A stretch of 47,500 nt of DNA from Chrysomallon squamiferum (taxonomy: Eukaryota > Mollusca > Gastropoda > Neomphalida > Peltospiridae), in NCBI GenBank assembly GCA_012295275.1, contig CM022667.1, positions 16,551,484 to 16,598,983 on the forward strand, written 5' to 3'. Of the stretch, positions 1-19,099 are shown one piece after another. The notes under the pieces are model-generated. The model made no database searches. It saw only the letters and a program-made list of their open reading frames with translations, and was not told where the DNA came from. Each line of letters opens with the position of its first letter. Position 1 is the stretch's first letter. A program made the translations under genes and the position numbers.

Positions 1-275
1 TTATTTACTTATTCGTTTATTAATTTATTTACCATAACATCCTTTGTAATATTTTTCTGAATAATCCCATCAGATTACATATTTTAACCTTTTTTTTTCT
101 TTAATTTTTGTTGACATTAAATTCAAATTAATATAGCTTGCGCCATAATTGATTTGCTCTTACATAAATACATAATATCGACTTTGTTCGTTTATGGATA
201 TAATGTAACTTCTAATTATTTAGATGAAGCACGCATCAAGAACATAATAATTAAAGGGGTCAATTTCTTGGACAG

Positions 276-312
<37 letters not shown>

Positions 313-1232
313 AATAATAAACTGTTTAATTGATTTTAAAGGCAGCAATTTAGTTAAATCTAGCCGAGGGATCCCTGAACGGAAATTGCGCCGTTTTCCT
401 TTCAACGCCATGTTTATTTATTTTCGTGCACATCTATTTTATATAATTTCATGAAGATTTATTCTTGAAATGACAACCATACAAAACTTCAGCGGCTGGC
501 AACTTACACATCCGGCCAGAATATTTTCTTGTGTACAAAATTTCTCAACCGTAAACATATACTTAGCAATTTGATATCTGTTGTCACAGCAACCGCGATA
601 ACTTGTCGACATTAATGAAGGACCCCCTCCTGATTAGGGTTACAGTAAACACCTGAAATCATTATTATTACTCTTTTTCTTCTCCTGAATTTTGTCACAC
701 ATGAAAACGAAAATGTTTTGACGCCTATCAGAGATGCAATTATCATTAAAACAGTTTTTGTGGTTTTGTGTTCCACTACTGCCAAAAATTCCGTCTCCGC
801 CTTTAACTTAATTTATAACGAAGTTTTTGTGTTCATCTCCTAGATCCAGGTCTAATAATGATTCAGGTTCTGTGTTCGAATCGGGCATAATTCAGAAAAT
901 GCTGAATATGACAAAAACTCTGTGCCAGATTTGTAGTCTAATTAAATTATTTAAAATTAACATTATAGATGTCTTTGACTGATAACAAAGATTATTTTAT
1001 TATTGTAATCTATACATTTAACAAAATCAATACATTTAATTTAATTATTGTTTTATTGTTTTATTTATTTGTTTATTGAGGAGAAGGAGGACATAGTTAA
1101 TAATCTTAATTTTTAATATATTTGTTTTGTGGACATTAGAGTTTAGAAAATCAATTACAGACATAAACAGAAGAACAACTAAATAAATAATATATATATA
1201 TATATATTTTTTTTTTTTGCTCCCACTATACG

Positions 1233-1284
<52 letters not shown>

Positions 1285-1857
1285 GTTGTTGTTGTTTAAT
1301 GGTTACTATTTTGGTTTGTTATTGTCATTGGTATTACTGATGCTATTCTGGCCCAAAATGAAATGCACTTGAAAAGATATACATAGAGTGTGTCCCTGAT
1401 CGAGGCTTCTACAAACCTTTATTTCTTGGATTAGAAAGTTCAGGTAGGCTGTGACGTATATTATGTATCCTTTCTTACTACACACGCTTGTATTAGTGTC
1501 ACAGGAGGACAGGTAAATAAATGTATGATAATACGTACATGATCGGATCAGGTGAAAAGAGATAAGCCAAAACCCTAGAATCAACGATAGTGTCAATAAA
1601 ATGCCACCGTTACCGCCCCAGGGATATAGGGGATTAAAACTGAGTGGTTTCTGTTGAGGAAATAACAGACGTTGTTGAGAAAAGTCAGTGAAGAGAGAGA
1701 TGATTATGTAACAAACTGTTTTCAGAATAAAATAAATAAATAAATAAAAGGCATACTTTCGTGGCAATAAAACACTTTTTTTTCTTTTCTTTTTAAATTT
1801 TAGATCACGCCAAAAGATTAAAATTAATGCAAAACACATACATACATATATACATAC

Positions 1858-1901
<44 letters not shown>

Positions 1902-2156
1902 TGACAGAGAGAGTGACAGAGGCACATATATAGATTAGTATGCATTAGTAAATATAGTTAGACGTAGATATACATGCATACATATACATACACATACACA
2001 TAAGGACATGTTACTACATATATAAATGTATATTCATGGAGTACATAACTAGGTACAAGGCTCTGACTAAATATGTAACTGAACTAAGAAAGAAAGAAAG
2101 AAAGGAAGGAAGGAAGGAAGGAAGGAAAGGAAAGGAAAGGAAAGGAAAGGAAACAA
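1..2156. other. Gene-less AT-rich DNA with microsatellites
   Basis: Holds (GAT)n at 277-320, (ATT)n at 1233-1284, (CATA)n/(TA)n at 1838-1898 and (GAAA)n/(GGAA)n at 2086-2152. A repeat-poor block at about 330-640 is somewhat GC-richer. No open frame looks like a protein. Confidence 0.6.
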
Positions 2157-2600
2157 CTAGAACGAGAAAGAAACTACGTGTAATCTGTACGCACCCAGTT
2201 CGGAGGTAATCCATTTCAGTCTTTGCAGACGACAAAACATCACGTCTGCTTTTGGAAACCAAACGAACAACAATGTCCACGCTATCGGACTTCTCACGGC
2301 TTTGCTAAGTCCACAAAAACTACAAAGCAAATTTGTGGATGGACTGACCACTGCCCGTAGTGTATGACCTTTGACCGCCACAACATTCTTTCATTTGATT
2401 GGTCTAATTAGACTCCCTAGGGAGTGAGGTCTACCAAAACTGACCAACCTGATTCGGATATCAGTTAACAATCTCGGTCTGAGCCGTCGAAGCGAGGCAG
2501 ACCGGAATTCGAGCATCTAATTAACCTCGGCTGTCCTCGTGAAAATTCGGCGTCGATAATTCTGTCACGTTTTAGCGGTATAATTATTAATTTATATGCG
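2157..2600. other. Repeat-poor GC-richer block with palindromes
   Basis: Unique sequence with a perfect 14-bp palindrome ACTCCCTAGGGAGT (2412-2425) and a hairpin CGGTCTG/CAGACCG (2475-2481 and 2498-2504). Frames of about 74-88 codons exist but match nothing I know. Possible regulatory or structured element. Confidence 0.35.
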
Positions 2601-2994
2601 CACGACTGAAGGATATTGTAATTATTTGTAAATTTATCATACGTGGAGAAAAGAAAATGGTCAGAAAGCAGTCAACTAAAATGTTTATGATTTTTTGGTT
2701 TGAATAGTTAAGCAAATAATTGTGACCAAAAGTATAGGGTAACCTCTGTCTTATTTGTTTTCAGGTTTCCAGCATGATTTTTTATTATCTCTTTACCTGT
2801 CAGAATAAATCTACTGCTTTCACCTTTCCCACTGATGTTAACACTAGCTACTGCTATTGTTTCTACGTCTGTTATCACAGCAACGTTGCTGTCGTCTCCT
2901 ACTACTACTACGGCAGGTACCATTCATATCTGTATAACGTAATTAAAAGAGTATATAAATAAATAAATACATGTAGTAAGAAAGGCAGAGATAT

Positions 2995-2996
<2 letters not shown>

Positions 2997-3083
<87 letters not shown>

Positions 3084-3101
3084 CAGACAGACAGACAGAC
3101 A
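2997..3101. repeat. (GA)n with (GACA)n tail
   Basis: Pure AG repeat 2997-3075 followed by AGAC units to about 3101. Confidence 0.95.
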
Positions 3102-4479
3102 GAGTATGTGTATACGTATGTAGGTAATTAATTCAGGCGCTATGCTGGAAATGAGGTGTTTACAACCCATTACTATTACAAATGTAACAATAACCGTTGT
3201 TCAAATCAGATTTATTTATATCCACAGGCATGCTGATCCTGGGGTGTAGATAGGTGTGGCTGATTACGGAAAAAGATGAAAGCTTCGGGTTGTAAATATG
3301 CTCAGGAGAAAACAGTGTTATATTAAATGACGTCTCATAAACTCTTTGAATTCGAATCAGCTGAACTAATCCTCTAAGATAAGAACTCAAAAACCTTGGT
3401 TTAGAGCAATGGATGGATATAAATGCACATTTAAAGCAGAAAGTAAAATATTTCAGTGAAAAAACAAATCAGAAATATAAATAAAAATAACAACATTTAA
3501 AAAAAGACGGTTTAAAATCTCTCATGCATCTTATTAGAATACTTGGTAATTAAATTTAACTCCTTTCTAATACGTCATTAATCCTTTGATTGAAAAAAAA
3601 AGGTTTTAATTCTACTGATTGTTAATAATACTCTACAAACAATTTCATTAACGGTTATGAGACTTTTCTGATACCATGGGAACCTTTCATTTCATTGGAT
3701 GCTCAGCTGCTGGTCTTGGACACTGATTAATATTCATTAACCTCAGTTATAGATTTATCAACGTTCCAATGAGAACGGGTCTAATCCTAACAGTCAGAGC
3801 CTGTATGAAGCTTACCTAAAGCCCGCACTCTGAAAGAAAACTTCAAACAAGCTGATTCTAGGCAAAATTATTAAGTTATTAATTCAAGAGTCTTGCTGTG
3901 AGCAATGTAACTTGTAACGACTCGCGTGTTTAACGGTGAATGGAAGGTTTTAAACTGCAAACTGGATTCGTCCCTGTGGCTGATTGAAATAAACTCGCGA
4001 AAAGACAGCTGAACAAGAGACTTGTCTTAACCTGTCTTGTTTGAGTGGATTTAAGATGCTTTGACACTAACACTAGCTGGTACTTAGAGCCGTTGTTTGT
4101 TTGTCTGTGTGTACGTTTTCGTGTTTGTCTGTGTGCACGTTTATTTCTTGTCTGTGAATTTGTTTGCCTGTTTGCTTATTTCAAGAAGGTCACGTGTGAC
4201 AACGATTGTTTGTTTTTGTTGTTGTTGTTGTTGCTGTTGCTGCTGAGCAGTTCATTATATGATTGTTTTGTTTGTTTATTTGTTTGTTTTTTTTCTAATT
4301 TCTATTTACACTGCCATTTTTCAGCTGTCCCATTGACAGTCTTCTGTCGATTTGCCCGTCCGTTCATCCGTCTCATTGTGAGTGGCTAACCCACCTATCT
4401 ATACGTCTCTCTGTCTGTTACTTTTCTGTATGTATGTGTATGTATGTATGCATGTACGTATGTGTTTTTTATATGTATA

Positions 4480-4490
<11 letters not shown>
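3102..4490. other. Gene-less; unique block at about 3640-4040
   Basis: 3102-3640 is AT-rich without notable motifs. 3640-4040 is free of microsatellites and moderately GC-rich. After 4090 the sequence turns into GTTT/TTG-rich low complexity. No coding exon found. Confidence 0.45.
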
Positions 4491-7010
<2,520 letters not shown>

Positions 7011-7808
7011 AATAACTGTTATGATCCTATGGTCAACAGATGGACAAGCTGGTCATTGTGAAGCCATTGGCTATCATTCTTGTTTACATTGCCCTTCAGA
7101 GGTCACGAACAGGGGACAATGGTGTGACAGGGGGACACCTCCCCACGGCGAGTACGACAGCTAAATCTCGTCAAAATATGTTTTCATATTGTCAAGAACC
7201 AACGCGAACAGAATTTGCATCTGTAACGACAGGCTTTTTTTTTTTTTTTTTTTTCGGCACTTGACGGTGTCATATTGATCCCGCAGGGCTTTAGCTGTGT
7301 TTTGGGAGTTTTATTGAGATACAGGTCAGTGCGATTTGAAGGGGTAGGTCAAAATATTTTTGAATATCACTTGAGTCGACTGAAGAATAAAGTTGTCGTT
7401 AAGATAAATAATAGTAACTAGAAACACACATATACATACACACATACAAATACACCGCACTTATACACGTGCATACATACATACATACACACACATATCT
7501 ATATAAATACAAATATCCTACTAGACGCATGCATATATGCGCATCTATACACACGCACATTATACATATAATGCAATCAAGTAATCAAACAAACCTGTAT
7601 TCAATAAAATTAACATTTTTCTTTTAAAGTGAAAATAATAGTTCTATATCAGTGAATAACCCATCACACTTTAAGACTAGATCGATCATGCAGCTATAAC
7701 TAACATTTCATACGGTCACTGTTTAGCGATCAAACCAAACAACATATGCATAGATTAAAGATTATGCTATTATATTAATTATTTAGTGTTTTAAAACGGA
7801 AACAGTAA

Positions 7809-7849
<41 letters not shown>

Positions 7850-10134
7850 CACACAAACACGCACACATATATCATACATGGCTACAGCCTCGATTTAGAA
7901 ACAAAATAACGACATAAATTAAATATGTCCTGTATAAACACGATCGAACAAACAAATAATAAATAGCTGCTCAGTGCTGACAAAGCGAGATACACAAATA
8001 AATAAAATATTTCAGTATTAGCGTAAAAGAAAACAAAAATTGCTCATATAATCCTGTAAATGTAAAAAAAAAAAAAAAACTAATCAGATATTTTGTACTT
8101 ACCACTCGCGACAAGTAGACAAAATTAAATAAATATGTCTGCAATGTTCAGATTTGCAACCGATTCGCTGCTACTGTTGACTGCTAAATGTCGACAAGAT
8201 ATATAACCTTGTTAATAAGATTTTCTAATATAATGGAAAGCAAGGTAATTAACTGCAGAAACATATTTTTTTTTTTTTTTTTTTAGATCGAAGACCTTCT
8301 CAGATATCATCATTCATTGAAATAACAACAGCTGTAGTAAGGTAGATAGAGAGAACTTGTTCATAACTAATCGATAACCTTGGAGTTACGTTAAAAAAAC
8401 TCACTGTCGTTATAGCTCTCTTACACGAAACATGTTTCATTTTATTATTTTCTATTAGGCTCTTTCTCTCTCACGTCTATCTTTTTCTGCCTCTATCTAT
8501 CTATGAATACGTCTATCTGTCATTCTCTCTCTTTCATTATGTATGTTATGTTTATGTACGTATGTATGTATGTATGAATGTATGTATGTATGTATGTATG
8601 TGTGTATGTATATACGTACGTATGTACGAATGTATGTATGTATGTATAAAAACACACAAACATAAACACACATATATATGCATTTACATACATATTAAAA
8701 ATATTTAATGCATGTGACACATGGTGACAAATAACTTTTATTACTAATAAAAAGTATCTGTGTAGTCTTTCATGGAACAATAAACTGGATACATATCTGA
8801 TAGCGAAATATGTATGCTTACGATAACATATTACTTATGTTCCTATGTACCTCTAAACTTAGTACTTAAATTGTCATCAAACCTGATATTAATTATATAT
8901 TTGAAGGCATTATCTGCCTGAATGAAAATAGCAACTGTAATACACTTTTATTAGAAATATATCCTAGAAAATAAATTACTTATATACGGACTTAACTTTA
9001 TTTAGAAATAATCCTTATGAAAACTGAAAATACCTTGAAACCAGGAAAATACACTCACTGCTCCAAAACTTGTTTCGTCCTAATGAAATATCCTTTATTA
9101 AAAAATTCAAATGTATTATTCAGCATGCGGTATGCGTTGACATTATATTTAAGAAGCAAAACCTTACAGAGCTTAAATCGAGGTTTAAAAATTAAATCTT
9201 ACTTTTTGGTTTTGTTTGAAAATAATAATAATAAATTCCAGTGAAATAAAAGACATTAAATTCCACAGGTAAAAGAAAATATCATGCATCATAATTCTGT
9301 AGATCTCACAAGCAAAACCCTGACAAAGATAATATATGCCATATTTTATTATATTTATGTTCATCAGAACAAAAGTAAGTATCAGTAATAAAAATAAAAA
9401 TTAATTAATTACCTCGGTTTGTAATCGTTACAGACACAGGAAACATCTGGCAAACGACAGCGTTCTGTATTCCAGTTTAGAACGAAGAACAAAACAATGT
9501 GTCTAATGTTTTATAGTCAGTATCAGCTCTATCACAATTTACGAGCTAGCTGATTGAGAAGTATTGTTATGTCCATAGTCACTGACTCCTGAAACACACG
9601 TGGCACATGCAAGTTCAATGCATTAAACAACAGTATCGGGGGAAAGGGAAAACAAACCACAGTAATATCAGAGAATAAAATTCTAATGGCAAAATATAGC
9701 TGTTTTCACCACTTTAGTGTATTAAATAACATCTTTTGAAAGGAATCCACATCAGCTACACAGAGACATATGTAAACTGAACAATGAACTTAATGGATAC
9801 TTTTTCCCATTTTTATTTTCAAACTGCTGTTCGTCATAGTCGATGTTAATTGGTCTTTTTGATCAAAAAAAAAAGAGAAAAAAATGTTAAACAGTCACGT
9901 GAAATGTATGTTTGAAAATATCTCAGTTGTTATCTAAACTTGAAGTCATCCCTGCGTGAATGACAGATGTTGTTTGGCTTCTGTTGATGTCGACCAACAA
10001 GCTGTGCCATGTTAAAAACTAATTAAGTAAGTGGAAGTCACATCTGTGTGTTCCAAGAGCAATTATAGATAAATATGACCGCTGCTGTTATTTGTAAAAC
10101 TCAACCAATATATTTTTGTACATACAAGTGACAA
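7011..10134. other. Gene-less; one GC-richer block at 7020-7380
   Basis: 7020-7380 is less AT-rich and interrupted by a T run (about 7234-7253). Then come CATA-type tracts (7425-7560), (TA)n at 7807-7845, (TATG)n at 8556-8645 and T/A runs. 8660-10134 is plain AT-rich DNA. Confidence 0.5.
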
Positions 10135-10275
10135 TTCTGTCGGGTTAAAATAAGAACTACAGCCTATCGTATTAAAATAAGCTCTTCGTTTTGTCGTATT
10201 AAAATAAGCGCTACGGTCTCTCGTATTTAAATAAGCTCTTCGGTTCTGTCGCATAAAAATTATGCCTTGCTGGGA
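10135..10275. repeat. 27-bp tandem minisatellite, about 5 units
   Basis: Units centred on TCGTATTAAAATAAGCTCTT start near 10141, 10168, 10195, 10222 and 10250 (spacing 27, 27, 27, 28). Because 27 is a multiple of three, the minus strand reads through as a nine-residue period (R-x-A-Y-F-N-T). Stray related units occur near 10349 and 10569. I see no reason to call it a gene. Confidence 0.85.
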
Positions 10276-10818
10276 CAGAATACATTAAACATATTGGTTC
10301 GAAGATTGACAAACAGAAATATTTTAATTTGCATATACATATTCGGACGATCCTATCGCATTAAAATTGCGGATAGCTTTTCTGCGAAAGAAATGATTAA
10401 ACGTGAAGTTTAACCAATAGCACTCTTTTAATTAGTATGTACACACAGATGAATAATTGCTGTGGTATCAAATTTTCTGCGAAAAAAATTGAAAACTCTA
10501 TAGGCTGCAGTTTTATCAAACACCAAGATTTTAGTTACTTTGTTTGCACATAAAGTCGGGTAGTTTCTGTCGTATTAAAAATACACACGAGATCGTCCTC
10601 CTTCACTTGAAATGATGATGAGTTAACTGAATTTTACTAACAGTGTTATATCCTCTGACTAGAACCTTTCTGCCCTTTTAAATATGTTATCGACTTTGAT
10701 TCGGTTACAGTTGTGTGGAAGCTTTCCTAGGTTTTCGGAAATTTGACGGACATTGGAGATAATTTATAAAACTAATAGAGGAAAAATATTTAGAAAATCA
10801 AGAGAAAGTATTAAATAA

Positions 10819-10853
<35 letters not shown>

Positions 10854-11349
10854 GATATCAAGTTTACAAATCAAAATATAGACATAAGAAAGTATATACA
10901 CAAAGATCCACACACATACACACACATACATTTACACAAAGAAACACAAACACACACACACACAGAGACACACACAAAACAAAAGTAAAAAAATAAAGAC
11001 CAGTTCTGCTGTTAATACACTGTGTCAAATAAACGACCGTCTTTAAAATAAACTGTTTTCATTGAGATTAATATGTTTATACATGCAGCAGTGTTGAAAT
11101 ACATAAAATACAATAGCTGATGAATAAACTGTTCAAACAAAATGTATATTCACCTCATATACTTTCATATTATAATACGCTGACTCATTCTAATAAACTA
11201 TGTGTCGATAACAAATATTTTTGTTTTAAATTCAGAAACACTCCCTTCACTCAGAAACTGAGAAAAATCAAAAGGAGCTGGATAGATAAGTAGATAGATA
11301 AATTAGACAGACAGACAGAGGGAGATAAATACAAGCACTTAGACGAACC
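10276..11349. other. Gene-less AT-rich DNA
   Basis: Contains (TA)n at 10821-10850 and CA-rich sequence at 10905-10980. Nothing else recognised. Confidence 0.5.
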
Positions 11350-11382
11350 GAGAGAGAGAGAAAGAAAGATAGAGAAAGAGAG

Positions 11383-11475
<93 letters not shown>
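11350..11475. repeat. (GA)n microsatellite
   Basis: Interrupted AG/AAAG from 11350, pure from about 11393 to 11475. Confidence 0.95.
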
Positions 11476-11478
<3 letters not shown>

Positions 11479-14127
11479 AGATATTAAAAAAAAGAAAATA
11501 TCATCACAATAAACAAAGAACCGAATTACCAAGAATATTTTATCTTTCACTGAAACTTTCGACAGTGAAAATATTTTGAAACGCCATATCAGTATTGATA
11601 TATGTTTAATAAACTAATTAACTCTATTTTCTATTTTCTATTTTACAAGCCAAACAATGTCAGCCTACCCCAACCCTTTACTCCATCAGATGCCCCGACT
11701 TCAAACGTAACATTATCCGTCACCAGTCATGTTCACAGGTAAGCGTTAAAACCTGAGTAAACGTTGAGCACCAGTCGTTTTCAAAGGAGCGTAACGCGGA
11801 ACCGGATTAGCCCCAGGACGTCAAGAGCCAGTCAACTAACATCAGAAGAGAAAAGGGAATTCTTGAGACGACTGTTTCTCAATCCAGCTATGATTCGACA
11901 GAGAAAAATGTCCGCCAATTAATACCTTTAAAAGACCTTGCACTTGTTGGACAAACACTTGGCAAATCAAAATAATTAACAACAGGAAAAACCGCTTCAA
12001 CGCCCTTGATTTTTTGTTATTATACGAAATACCGTGTTACTGTTACTGTTAAACACCTGTGTTTTGGGAGAGTTTTCTTTCAATGATATAGTTAATAATT
12101 TAAAAACTGTTTTACACTGATGTAGTTAATGCGATTTTTAAAATAGCTTTCTATTGTTATAATCAATGTGATTTATAAAAGTGTATTTTACCTTTGTCTT
12201 ATTACTTGCATTTGGGTAATTTATTTAAAATAAAACAGCAATAACAACAACAACAATGGTTGTGATGAAAATTAAAACGTTAATAATTTTAATGATAACG
12301 ATAACAACGGTAGAGAGAGAGAAAGGGAAAATATAAAGTAAACAGTTAAACTTAAAGAATGAAAAACAAAGAAAACATTGTTCATAGGTTTTGGTTGTAA
12401 CAAATTTTAAATATAAATAAATAATGAAAGTTAGAAGAAAAGAAAACTGAAATGAATCGGAAACTCTAGAAAGAAAGAAAGAAGTAAAAGAAACAAAACA
12501 AAGAAATCAAAATGAAATATTTCCTTTTGTCATCTCTCACGCGAATCACTCACGAATTTAAATCTTTAATCATCACCTAATTAATAAATCCATATCGTAT
12601 TTCAGAATCTCGGCTACCTAACAACGGCCTCGTGAATCACACGACGTTTTTAAATTACCTCAATTATTTTTCTACTTCATACATCTCCCAGGCGCGTCTC
12701 CAGACGAAGTCTCTTCAGAAATTAAATAAATAATTTGCTACGTTGAACAAAGAGTTGAAAAAATTCCCATAAAGATAAATCGATGACTAAATTACCTAGC
12801 AAAACATTAATTCTGTTGATAATTTATTTCCAAAATTAATCAGCCATATGTTGATTGAATAAATACATTTCTGTATTTTTTTTCCTCTATTTTTAAAAAT
12901 AGTTTTCATATAAAGATCGAATAACGAACGTCATAAGTACTGTCATTTACTTATTCTGTTCTCTCAGCTGAGGCCAAAAGATCTATAATTATTCTGCGAT
13001 GTTTACTGAAATAAGTAAATTAAAATCATTAGCAGATAGGAAGAAAACAAGGACAACGCTAATATGGTTGTTATTTATGACGTCAACGGCGATGATGATA
13101 ATCATTTCGGCTACAGTTGTAATAACTATGATGATGATGTCGGCGAAGGTGAAATATCTTTATATGATGTCGTGATGATAACGAAGATGAATGTTGATGA
13201 TGTTAAAAACTGAAGTGCTAACCATGAAAATGTCAGTAGTATAGATGATGTAATATATGTGATGATGGTACTTACTATGCTTACAAAAAAAAAAGAGAGA
13301 AGAAAACAAAACAGAAGACTTCAAAAACATGGTCAACATGAAACACGTAGACAATTTAAATTCTGAAATTAGAAACTGCATAATTTATTTATAAGCTATG
13401 GTATCACATATAGGTAGATGTAGGTAGCAGATAGGTATAATGCTTTTATACACACAAAATATGCATCAAGTACTTACGAAAACTAAATATTCTAGGAGTC
13501 TCGCTGCTTGACAAATTAATAGGCTTTCTTCTCACGCAAAATGTGTGTTTAGTACATGACCTTAAACAGAAATGTTATACTGAACTACATAACAGACACG
13601 GTGATATAATTATACGTTATTATACTAATATATTAACAAATATAAAGACAAGACCGCACTTTTTGTGTTCATCATCACCACCACCATCTACATAATCTGA
13701 ATCATTACATCTCAATTATCACTACCAGTACACCAGCATCATCTTATCATCATCGCCATCACCTTCATCATCACCACTGTTATGGTCACCATCAACAGCG
13801 CCACCAGTTCTGGGATATAATCAGTGGTGTCTATCGATTAAGTTAATGCTGATTAGTGGCGATGTGGGCCGTGTCAGGCCCCATGCAGCGATCTACCTAA
13901 ATTATGTTAGTCACAGTCGTGTTTAACACATCATTTACAATCAGAGGAGAGACAATAATTACAGTATTTTGAAAGAAGACATTATTTACACTGTGTAAGA
14001 CTATATCTAAATTAAACAAAACATATGTGTTGTCTGTTTCATAGTTTAGTTCAAGCCAAATGACACAAGCAAACATATATACACAAATACACACCCAAAA
14101 TGTACACAAACAAACACTAATACGTAT

Positions 14128-14128
<1 letters not shown>
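11476..14128. other. Gene-less; unique blocks at 11640-12010 and 12530-12730
   Basis: 11640-12010 is repeat-poor and holds an exon-like segment (11650-11738; see findings). 12530-12730 has mixed composition with several ATTA-type homeodomain-like sites. 13080-13270 is degenerate GAT-rich and 13670-13800 degenerate CATCAC-rich. Confidence 0.45.

Positions 14129-14208
<80 letters not shown>
14129..14208. repeat. (CT)n microsatellite
   Basis: Pure CT, 80 bp. Confidence 0.95.
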
Positions 14209-14213
<5 letters not shown>

Positions 14214-15952
14214 TTTCAAATGCAGTATTTCCCGTTCATGCCAGAGCTCAACAAGAGGTTCTGTCCTGTCTGTGAGATGGTGCATGAAAAGGAATCTTCA
14301 TTGTTAATCTGAGAGTAATTCATTTCATAGCGGATTTTAACTCTCATCCATGAAAAACTAACAAAAACATCCACACAACTATAATACAGTAGGACAGAGA
14401 AGGCGTACCAAAGAAGTTGTCTCACAGAAAAATCACCTGCACGGCAGCATCGAGAGTGTAACACCTTCACACTTACACAACACCAACACGAGCTGTGCAA
14501 ACACAATTTAATTTAATTGGCTACTTTTTTGAGCGCACACCGTTTACTTTAGCTAATGTAAATTTTACATTATCTCAACACAAAACTGCTTTAAAAAATA
14601 ATAATACGTTCAGAAAAAAGGAGGAAAAAGAAACAGATCGGGTAAGGAAAACAAAAAAAGGGTGCGAGATTATGTTGCGCTACGCTGGAACACAGTGACC
14701 TTTAGTTCGTTTGTCTGGGGTAGTGATATTTATACAAAAGGTTAAGTGAGTGTTTGCATTTCTTAAAGCCGGTCGTATACAAAACAGAAAATATATATAC
14801 TGAGAAGAAAAAACAAAACAAAAAACATCGTAATTACACCCGTAACGTAATATTATTTTAAAGGCGATTTGACCTAACGCTCGTGGTAGAATGTTTTATT
14901 ATCTTCTTTTTCATCTTTTTCTTGTTTCATTCATTTCTTTTTTTTCGATACGTATATTCTTTCATACAGCAGCATCAATTGCTAATGTTATAACAACAGT
15001 TAATATTACCACTACATCTATTAATTACTACCACTACTACTATTATCATTACAACTGTTAATTACTACTACTGCTACTACTACTACTACTACTACTACTA
15101 CTATTACTGCTACTGCTACTGCGAGTATAGCTATCACTACCGCCAGCAAAACAACAATTACTACTACTATAATTACAACTACAATAACTACTAATACTAC
15201 TAATATTCAAAATATTCCTCTCCTTTTACTATTAATACTTCAATATATTATATATTATTAAAAGTATTTTTACTCCCACTTCTTACCATTACTAATACTA
15301 ATACTAATGCTATTTTTCCTGTTACTATAGATGGTACTATTGCTATTATTGCTACTACTACTAGTGATATTAGTACTACTACTACTACTACTATTACTAC
15401 TATTGCTACTGTTACTACTACTCCTACTATGAAATCATAATTTTTTTCAATAATGCTAGTATTGCTGCCGTTACTGTTACTACTTGCACATAATTATTTT
15501 TTAAATATTTTCTGCTACTGCGTCCATTAATGCTGAAAACGATTTCAACCAGTGTTATACATATAATTATTAGGTTTTTTATTTCTTTCTAATGACTGCC
15601 ACTGATCAAACTGCTGTTACTTTTACTGATGTGTTTATCATTTCCTCTTTATCATCTTGCCAATGAATTTATTTTTTCGCTTCGCTTCATTAACTTAAGA
15701 AAATAATAGATTGAAAACATTAACGCATCATTTATCTAAATAATATACTAATTTATATATAATCACAGCTTCAAGAGAAAAAAATGTGCTGATGATAAAT
15801 CGATAAATGTCTATACTGAAATTTCAGTATTTAGTAAAATTTTTATCTACGAAATAATTAGTTTATGGATGCACTACTGTTAAAATGTTGAGTTTGGTGT
15901 TGTATTTATGAATGTGGTTATATGTGTCTGTGTGCATGTCTGTATGTGTCTC
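14209..15952. other. Gene-less; degenerate (ACT)n field
   Basis: 14209-14760 is unique DNA of mixed composition. 14990-15500 is dominated by degenerate ACT triplets. The remainder is AT-rich. No exon found. Confidence 0.5.
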
Positions 15953-15986
15953 TGTATGTATGTATGTATGTTTGTATGTATGTATG

Positions 15987-16048
<62 letters not shown>

Positions 16049-16076
16049 TGTATGTATGTATGTATGTATGTATATG
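15953..16076. repeat. (TATG)n microsatellite
   Basis: About 124 bp of TATG with a few TATA and TTTG variants; a similar shorter tract lies at 8556-8645. Confidence 0.95.
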
Positions 16077-18832
<2,756 letters not shown>

Positions 18833-19027
18833 CTTCAGCCTGGTTTACACCTGTCCTCTCGCACCTCTCGTCCGTTCCACGCGATTGTGCGAGAATTAGG
18901 TCAAACTTGAATGTGATACGAATCTAGAAGATGACCCGACTAGAGAGAACACACACACACACACGACAAACCAGGAGATAAAGCTTTTGTAAAGCAGTGT
19001 AGGTTATATACATATACGTCACGTGAC
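18833..19027 (-). promoter_or_regulatory. Candidate minus-strand promoter and untranslated first exon
   Basis: Read on the minus strand: the palindromic E-box GTCACGTGAC (19027-19018), then TATATAA beginning at 19010, then about 140 nt of repeat-poor, relatively GC-rich sequence, ending in donor AAG|GTAAGC (last exon base 18833). Spacing and order fit a TATA promoter with a short 5' exon. No coding exon follows on the minus strand within the window, so the target would lie beyond the left edge or be non-coding. The E-box equals the CLEAR-type consensus known from vertebrate TFEB targets. Confidence 0.3.
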
Positions 19028-19099
19028 ACGAGTTTGAAAATAATCAATGGAGCAGCACATGACTTGCAGACGACCTTCGAGATAGCTCTTATTTACTTT

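Noticed and set aside
868-880. GTTCGAATC, like the B box of a tRNA or tRNA-derived SINE
   Set aside because: No A box at the proper distance upstream, and no cloverleaf or tail.
3813-3826. 14-nt microexon candidate on the minus strand (TTTTCTTTCAG, 14 nt, then GTAAGC)
   Set aside because: No flanking exons, and a single pair of consensus sites in 47 kb is expected by chance.
7040-7264. 74-codon frame starting MDKLVIVKPLAIILVYIALQ in a GC-richer block
   Set aside because: It runs into a poly(T) tract, has no splice or family support, and resembles no protein I know.
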